The notes under the pieces: model-generated
Database searches by the model: none
What the model saw: only the letters and a program-made list of their open reading frames with translations
Told to the model about the DNA's origin: nothing
From: an uncultured Shimia sp.
Lineage (GTDB): Bacteria; Pseudomonadota; Alphaproteobacteria; Rhodobacterales; Rhodobacteraceae
Assembly: GCA_937897325.1 (NCBI GenBank)
Contig: CALCOY010000069.1
Span: 1 to 64,000 of the forward strand
Direction of reading: 5' to 3'
Length of the DNA: 64,000 nucleotides
Part shown: piece by piece, positions 58,767 through 64,000 of the stretch
Layout of the letters: every line of letters begins with the position of its first letter
Numbering within the stretch: position 1 is the stretch's first letter
Position numbers and translations under genes: made by a program

Positions 58767-59933
58767 ATGACAGAAATGGTCTATGGGGCGGTTCCGGCGC
58801 AGCATGGGGAGCCGATCCTGCCAAAATGGTGGCGGACGATCGACAAATGGTCGCTTAGCTGCGTCTTCATCCTTTTTGCCATCGGCTTGCTTTTGGCCCT
58901 CGCGGCCTCAGCTCCTTTGGCTGAGAAGAATGGATTCGGAACCTTTCACTATGTCATGCGGCAAGGGATCTTTGGATCGGTCGCCCTGATCGTCATGATC
59001 ATCACATCGATGATGTCGGCGGTTCTGGTGCGGCGCTTGGCTGTCATCGGATTCTTGCTCTCATTCATCGCCTTGGCGCTCCTGCCGTTCCTCGGAACAG
59101 ATTTCGGCAAGGGGGCTGTTCGCTGGTATTCGTTGGGTTTTGCGAGTGTTCAGCCCTCGGAGTTTCTTAAGCCCGCCTTCGCGGTTGTTGGGGCTTGGAT
59201 GATGGCGGCAAGCCTTGACCTCAATGGTCCGCCAGGTCGTACGTGGTCGTTCGGCCTCTGTATTGTGATCGTCGTTATGCTGGCCCTGCAGCCCGATTTC
59301 GGTCAGGCTTGCATCGTATTATTTGGTTGGGGCGTTATGTATTTCGTCGCAGGCGCGCCGATCGTGCTTCTTGTGGGTATGGCGGCGGTCACGGTCTTCG
59401 GAGGCGCGCTGGCGTATTCCCATTCGGACCATTTCGCTCGGCGGATTGATGGATTTCTCAGCGCAGAGGTCGACCCGACCACGCAGCTTGGCTATGCTAC
59501 AAATGCCATCCGCGAAGGGGGCCTTTTCGGGGTCGGAGTGGGCGAGGGGCAGGTCAAGTGGTCATTGCCCGACGCACACACCGATTTCATCATTGCGGTG
59601 GCTGCTGAGGAATATGGGCTGATCCTCGTGCTGATCATCATCCTGCTTTACATCAGCATCGTGTTGCGTTCGCTGGCCCGCCTGATGCGCGAACGCGATC
59701 CCTTCATTCGGCTGGCGGGCACGGCGCTCGTTTGCATGTTTGCGGTTCAGGCAATGGTCAATATGGGCGTCGCGGTGCGCTTGCTGCCCGCCAAGGGTAT
59801 GACCTTGCCATTTGTCAGCTACGGTGGCTCGTCTGTCATTGCGTCGGGTATTGCCATCGGGATGCTTCTGGCCTTCACCCGCAAGCGTCCCCAGGGTGAA
59901 ATCAGCGATCTCCTGAGGGGGCGGCGGGGATGA
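58767..59933 (+). CDS. ftsW: Septal peptidoglycan polymerase FtsW
   Basis: 388 residues from ATG 58767 (an upstream ATG lacks support), ten membrane helices. A SEDS-family glycosyltransferase that polymerises lipid II at the septum with Fts[24 protein letters not shown] and [17 protein letters not shown] are the hallmarks. Its end overlaps murG by 4 bases. Confidence 0.95.
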   Translation: MTEMVYGAVPAQHGEPILPKWWRTIDKWSLSCVFILFAIGLLLALAASAPLAEKNGFGTFHYVMRQGIFGSVALIVMIITSMMSAVLVRRLAVIGFLLSFIALALLPFLGTDFGKGAVRWYSLGFASVQPSEFLKPAFAVVGAWMMAASLDLNGPPGRTWSFGLCIVIVVMLALQPDFGQACIVLFGWGVMYFVAGAPIVLLVGMAAVTVFGGALAYSHSDHFARRIDGFLSAEVDPTTQLGYATNAIREGGLFGVGVGEGQVKWSLPDAHTDFIIAVAAEEYGLILVLIIILLYISIVLRSLARLMRERDPFIRLAGTALVCMFAVQAMVNMGVAVRLLPAKGMTLPFVSYGGSSVIASGIAIGMLLAFTRKRPQGEISDLLRGRRG

Positions 59934-61039
59934 CCGCTTCGCTGCTCATGATCGCGGCGGGCGGAACGGGAGGACACATGTTCCCTGCCCAAGCTTTGGC
60001 AGAGGCCATGCTCGCCAAGAGTTGGCGCGTCAAGCTCAGCACCGACGCCCGCGGGGCGCGTTACACCTCTGGTTTTCCAGAGGCGGTCGAGATCAGCGTG
60101 GTGGGCAGCGCGACCTTCGCACGCGGCGGGATCATCGACAAAGCCACGGTGCCCTTTCGCATCCTTGCGGGGGCTTTTTCTGCATTGAATGAGATGCGTT
60201 CTGATCCGCCTGCAGCTGTCGTTGGCTTTGGCGGCTATCCCGCCATTCCCGCAATGAGCGCCGCAACCCTTCTTGGCCTGCCGCGCATGATTCATGAACA
60301 GAACGGCGTTCTGGGCCGGGTCAATCAGCTCTTTGCAAAACGGGTCCACGCTGTGGCCTGCGGCACTTGGCCAACCGATCTGCCCGAGGGTGTCGAGGGG
60401 GTGCATATCGGCAATCCGGTCCGCAACGGTGTGCTGGAGCGCGCACAGGCCCCCTATATTCCGCCTGGCGATTATCCTATGTCGCTGCTTGTTCTGGGCG
60501 GCAGCCAGGGCGCACGGATCCTCTCGAACGTTGTGCCATCGGCTATCGCTGCTTTGCCCGCAGACTTGAAACGCAATATCAGGGTCAGCCATCAGGCCCG
60601 GCCCGAGGATCAGATGCGCGTGGCCGAGTTCTACAAATCCGAAGGCATACCGGCCGATGTCGAAACCTTCTTTTTGGATGTCCCCGAACGCATGGCTGAG
60701 GCGCAATTAATCATTTCACGCTCTGGCGCCTCAACCGTGGCGGATGTCAGCGTGATTGGGCGGCCCGCGATCTGGGTGCCGCTGGCACAGGCCATCCGCG
60801 ACGAACAGACGGCGAATGCGCGTCAGTTGGTCGATGCCGATGCGGCCATCCTGATGCCGGAATCACGCTTCGTGCCCACTGCCCTGGCCGAACAGATCGA
60901 GATGGTTCTTACCAGCGAGCGCGGCGCGACACAGATGGCGAACGCTGCCTTCACGTGCGCTGTACCTGACGCAACGGAGCGGCTTGCTTCTTTGGTAGAA
61001 GATTTGGCACAGGCCCCGGCACAGCACGAAAGAGCATGA
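59930..61039 (+). CDS. murG: UDP-GlcNAc:lipid I transferase MurG
   Basis: 369 residues. [17 protein letters not shown] (G loop 1), [10 protein letters not shown] (G loop 2) and [11 protein letters not shown] are intact. Makes lipid II on the inner membrane face. Its stop is 1 base before murC. Confidence 0.96.
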   Translation: MTASLLMIAAGGTGGHMFPAQALAEAMLAKSWRVKLSTDARGARYTSGFPEAVEISVVGSATFARGGIIDKATVPFRILAGAFSALNEMRSDPPAAVVGFGGYPAIPAMSAATLLGLPRMIHEQNGVLGRVNQLFAKRVHAVACGTWPTDLPEGVEGVHIGNPVRNGVLERAQAPYIPPGDYPMSLLVLGGSQGARILSNVVPSAIAALPADLKRNIRVSHQARPEDQMRVAEFYKSEGIPADVETFFLDVPERMAEAQLIISRSGASTVADVSVIGRPAIWVPLAQAIRDEQTANARQLVDADAAILMPESRFVPTALAEQIEMVLTSERGATQMANAAFTCAVPDATERLASLVEDLAQAPAQHERA

Positions 61040-61040
61040 C

Positions 61041-62447
61041 ATGAATGCAGCGACAAAACTGCCCGGCGACGTTGGCCCGATACACTTTGTTGGCATCGGA
61101 GGCATCGGCATGTCGGGCATCGCCGAGGTGCTGTTAAACCACGGCTATGTCGTTCAGGGATCCGACCTCAAAACGTCAAAAATCACCGATCGCCTGCAAC
61201 AACTCGGTGCACATATCTTTGAAGGTCAGGCCGCAAAGAATATCGCAGAGGCCGAAGTTGTCGTAATCTCTTCGGCCATCAAGCCTGGCAATCCGGAACT
61301 GGACGCGGCGCGTGCGCGCGGGCTGCCGATTGTGCGACGCGCTGAAATGTTGGCAGAGTTGATGCGGCTGCGGTCCAATATCGCGGTGGCTGGAACGCAC
61401 GGCAAGACGACGACGACGACGATGGTCGCCACGCTTCTGGACGCAGGCAAATTCGACCCCACCGTGGTCAACGGCGGGATCATACACGCTTATGGCTCCA
61501 ACGCGCGGAAAGGCGATGGCGAATGGATGGTGGTCGAGGCCGATGAAAGCGATGGAACTTTCAACAGGCTGCCCGCGACCATTGCGATCGTTACAAATAT
61601 CGACCCTGAGCATATGGAGCATTGGGGCAGCATCGAAAACCTGCGTCAGGGCTTTCTGGATTTTGTCTCGAACATTCCTTTCTACGGCGTGGCTGTTTGC
61701 TGCACAGATCACCCCGAGGTCCAGGCATTGGTGGGCAAAATCACGGATCGTCGTGTGGTGACCTATGGCTTCAATGCGCAGGCCGACGTGCGCGCCGTCA
61801 ATCTGACCTACAAGTCTGGTGTGGCCTACTTCGACGTGCTGCTTCAGACCGAAGATGCTGTGATCGAAGGCTGCAGCTTGCCAATGCCGGGCGATCACAA
61901 TGTTTCAAACGCGCTGAGCGCGGTTGCCGTGGCCCGTCATCTGGGCATGAAAAAGGATGAGATACGCGAGGCGCTCGCGTCCTTCGGTGGGGTTAACCGT
62001 CGTTTCACGCGGATCGGTGAGATTGATGGCGTGACCATTATCGACGATTACGGGCATCATCCAGTCGAAATCGCGGCCGTTCTGAAGGCGGCTCGGCAGG
62101 CCACGGATGGCCGTGTGATCGCCATCCACCAGCCGCATCGCTATTCCAGATTGGCCAGTCTTTTCGACGATTTCTGCGCCTGTTTCAACGAGGCGGACGT
62201 GGTCGGGATCGGCGATGTGTTTGCAGCAGGTGAGGATCCTATCGAAGGGGCCAGTCGAGATGATCTGGTCGCTGGCCTCATCCGCCATGGCCACCGGCAC
62301 GCGCGCGCGGTGGTCTCCGAAGATGATCTGGAGCGTCTGGTGCGCGAACAGGCCCGTCCTGGCGATATGGTTGTCTGTCTTGGGGCGGGAACGATCAGCG
62401 CCTGGGCCAACAATCTTCCCTCACGCCTGCAAAAGGGCGCGGCATGA
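61041..62447 (+). CDS. murC: UDP-MurNAc-L-alanine ligase MurC
   Basis: 468 residues. [17 protein letters not shown], the ATP loop [18 protein letters not shown], and [10 protein letters not shown] are family motifs. Adds the first stem residue. It overlaps the next membrane gene by 4 bases. Confidence 0.96.
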   Translation: MNAATKLPGDVGPIHFVGIGGIGMSGIAEVLLNHGYVVQGSDLKTSKITDRLQQLGAHIFEGQAAKNIAEAEVVVISSAIKPGNPELDAARARGLPIVRRAEMLAELMRLRSNIAVAGTHGKTTTTTMVATLLDAGKFDPTVVNGGIIHAYGSNARKGDGEWMVVEADESDGTFNRLPATIAIVTNIDPEHMEHWGSIENLRQGFLDFVSNIPFYGVAVCCTDHPEVQALVGKITDRRVVTYGFNAQADVRAVNLTYKSGVAYFDVLLQTEDAVIEGCSLPMPGDHNVSNALSAVAVARHLGMKKDEIREALASFGGVNRRFTRIGEIDGVTIIDDYGHHPVEIAAVLKAARQATDGRVIAIHQPHRYSRLASLFDDFCACFNEADVVGIGDVFAAGEDPIEGASRDDLVAGLIRHGHRHARAVVSEDDLERLVREQARPGDMVVCLGAGTISAWANNLPSRLQKGAA

Positions 62448-62755
62448 TCCTTTTTGCGCTCCTGCAAACGGCCCACCTTGCTCTTGCGGGCATCCTTACA
62501 GGCTATGCCGCCTGGCGGCTCGGCGCGTTGGGCGTTCTGGTCGGAGCAGCCGCATCCTTCGTTATCTGGTTGAGCTACTGGACGCTTCGGGTTTTCTTGG
62601 TGCCTGGGTTTTCGTCCTTTGACGGGATCGCGCATCTGATGATCGGTGCAGCGACAGTCGGGGCGATTTTTCTTACCCAGATGATCCTCGGCGTGCTGGG
62701 CGGTTGCGTACTGGGCCTTGGACTGCGCCTCCTACACGGGGAGGGGGCGACTTGA
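62444..62755 (+). CDS. Small membrane protein between murC and murB
   Basis: 103 residues, about four hydrophobic helices ([22 protein letters not shown] and following). No domain recognised. It overlaps murC and the next gene by 4 bases each, so it belongs to the wall operon. The family probably occurs in this group at this place; function unknown. Confidence 0.7.
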   Translation: MILFALLQTAHLALAGILTGYAAWRLGALGVLVGAAASFVIWLSYWTLRVFLVPGFSSFDGIAHLMIGAATVGAIFLTQMILGVLGGCVLGLGLRLLHGEGAT

Positions 62756-63003
62756 TCCTGCTCTGGGCATCCGTTCTTTGGGTGATCGCGGCGACGATTG
62801 TCGCCCTGTTGCCTATGCGGATTCAGTATGTTCCCGGCATTGTCCTTCTTTTGGCGGCACCTGTTCTGATCATTTGGATCGGCATTGAAGTTGCCTGGTG
62901 GGCGGCCTTCCTGAGCCTTCTGGCGTTCGTTTCGATGTTCAGAAATCCGTTGCGTTATCTTTACAGACGCGCGCGGGGAGAACGCCCCGAGGTCCCAAAA
63001 TGA
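62752..63003 (+). CDS. DUF2484 family membrane protein (first copy)
   Basis: 83 residues from TTG 62752, with GAGGGGG ahead; the start overlaps the previous stop. SVLWVIAATIVALLPMRIQYVPGIVLL and FRNPLRYLYRR give the short membrane pattern of DUF2484, known between murC and murB in Rhodobacteraceae. The next gene is a paralogue. Confidence 0.75.
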   Translation: MILLWASVLWVIAATIVALLPMRIQYVPGIVLLLAAPVLIIWIGIEVAWWAAFLSLLAFVSMFRNPLRYLYRRARGERPEVPK

Positions 63004-63248
63004 GCGGGTCACTGGTGCTCGCCTGCCTCTGGGCCTTTGCGGCAAATGTCATCGCAATGCTGCCGAGCAAGGACTATCATTGGAGCAATGCCTACAAGCT
63101 CATCGCAATCGGCATACCGATCCTGGGTTTTGTCACCTGGCAACATGGGCCTTGGGTGGGTCTACTCGTGCTGGCTGCGGGGATGAGCGTGCTGCGCTGG
63201 CCGGTTGTTTATCTGACACGCTGGGTGCGGGATAAGCTCTCAAAATGA
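63000..63248 (+). CDS. DUF2484 family membrane protein (second copy)
   Basis: 82 residues from ATG 63000, overlapping the previous stop. [20 protein letters not shown] and [16 protein letters not shown] parallel the first copy. A role in envelope assembly is suggested only by position. Confidence 0.78.
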   Translation: MSGSLVLACLWAFAANVIAMLPSKDYHWSNAYKLIAIGIPILGFVTWQHGPWVGLLVLAAGMSVLRWPVVYLTRWVRDKLSK

Positions 63249-63345
63249 TATCGAAGAGCCCATATTATCATATTTATATCAGAGGGTTAACGTCCTCTTC
63301 TCATGCGATTTATCAAGTGCGTCATCTGTATGGTTCAGCCTCAAG

Positions 63346-64000
63346 ATGACCTATCCGATGCCCAAAGTACGCGGCACGTTGACCCCCGACAAGGTTTTGG
63401 CAGATCTGACTTGGCTGCGGGTCGGCGGCCCCGCCGATTGGCTGTTCCGACCCGCCGATGTCGAGGATCTTGCCGATTTCTTGCGCGATCTGCCTGCGGG
63501 CGTGCCGGTCTTTCCCATTGGCGTCGGTTCCAACCTGATCGTGCGCGACGGCGGATTGCGCGCGATTGTCATTCGCTTGGGTCGGGGGTTCAACGACATC
63601 TCGGTCGAAGGGTGTCAGGTCCAGGTTGGAGCTGCTGCTCTGGACGCACATGTGGCCAAAAAGGCAGCGGATGCAGGTGTGGATCTGACATTCCTGCGCA
63701 CCATCCCTGGAAGTATTGGCGGGGCCATAAGGATGAATGCGGGATGCTATGGAAGCTACATGGCAGACGTCTTGCAAAGCGTGGATATCATCTTGCGCAG
63801 CGGTGAAAAGATGACGCTCACGCCCGCCGATCTCAAGTTGTGTTACAGGCAATCCGATTTGCCCGAGGGCGCCGTCCTGATCGGCGCGGTCTTGAAGGGA
63901 CCGCAAGGTGATCCGCAAGAGTTGCATGCGCGGATGGCGGCGCAGTTGGCCACGCGTGACGCAACCCAACCGACCAAGGACCGCAGTGCGGGCTCGACAT
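63346..64000 (+). CDS. murB: UDP-N-acetylenolpyruvoylglucosamine reductase MurB (3' end beyond window)
   Basis: The first 218 codons are seen; the frame is open to the window edge. [30 protein letters not shown] (FAD loop) and [19 protein letters not shown] are typical MurB blocks. Reduces enolpyruvyl-UDP-GlcNAc to UDP-MurNAc with NADPH. ATG 63346 starts directly at the family N-terminus; a second possible ATG lies four codons later (MPKVRG). Confidence 0.93.
   Translation, partial: MTYPMPKVRGTLTPDKVLADLTWLRVGGPADWLFRPADVEDLADFLRDLPAGVPVFPIGVGSNLIVRDGGLRAIVIRLGRGFNDISVEGCQVQVGAAALDAHVAKKAADAGVDLTFLRTIPGSIGGAIRMNAGCYGSYMADVLQSVDIILRSGEKMTLTPADLKLCYRQSDLPEGAVLIGAVLKGPQGDPQELHARMAAQLATRDATQPTKDRSAGST

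Noticed and set aside
63303-63806. 167-codon frame starting upstream of murB
   Set aside because: Out of frame with the clear MurB sequence that begins at 63346.

Overview
The window looks like a chromosome segment of an alphaproteobacterium of the Rhodobacteraceae (Roseobacter group). This rests on the mraZ-to-murB division and wall cluster with two small DUF2484-type membrane proteins between murC and murB, the small DUF1127 protein followed by four CCUCCUCCC stem-loops as in Rhodobacter, the MetR/MetF divergon, an edd-eda pair, and uniformly GC-rich core genes. No rRNA or tRNA gene was seen.

Layout. 1-7.6 kb is a defence-like accessory block. It has a DUF4062+SIR2-like protein and a 1562-residue nSTAND ATPase with a membrane segment, two tandem regions resembling the cytoplasmic domain of the FlhA/SctV export gate, and a helical-repeat tail. 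A DUF4231 two-helix membrane protein lies on the other side of integrase and IS3 debris. 8.2-11 kb holds a broken and an intact SDR gene and a dead IS6-family element. 11-25.7 kb is core metabolism: valS, an orphan CoxL-like molybdenum hydroxylase subunit, a DUF2235 hydrolase, a thioesterase, metF/metR, and a PQQ alcohol dehydrogenase, acyl-CoA synthetase and AraC regulator. 25.7-34.2 kb is an IS graveyard (IS3, IS110 and several IS5 remnants, one AT-rich broken gene) around a secreted-protein pair, an HXXEE protein and a LysR regulator. 34.2-37.1 kb is a four-gene operon (two flavodoxin-fold reductases, a 2OG-Fe(II) dioxygenase, a creatininase-family hydrolase). Then come eda-edd with a LacI-type operator, a domain-swapped photolyase-like protein, clpP-clpX, the DUF1127/CcsR-like sRNA locus and apbC. 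47.6-64 kb is the dcw cluster mraZ-rsmH-ftsL-ftsI-murE-murF-mraY, then a PilJ-like secreted protein with a terminator, then murD-ftsW-murG-murC-two DUF2484-murB. murB is cut by the window edge.

Two observations stand out. First, the DUF4062-SIR2 and STAND-(FlhA-like)-TPR pair, with a DUF4231 gene nearby, is a candidate anti-phage or conflict system of unusual architecture. Second, six copies of a 39-42 bp palindromic element lie inside dead transposase genes of the IS5 and IS6 families. Three copies sit immediately before a codon for a predicted catalytic Asp, and two sit one codon before the predicted catalytic Glu. The element stems vary in a compensatory way, and the predicted catalytic Glu codon is lost in all four interrupted transposases. 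I do not know a described element that does this.
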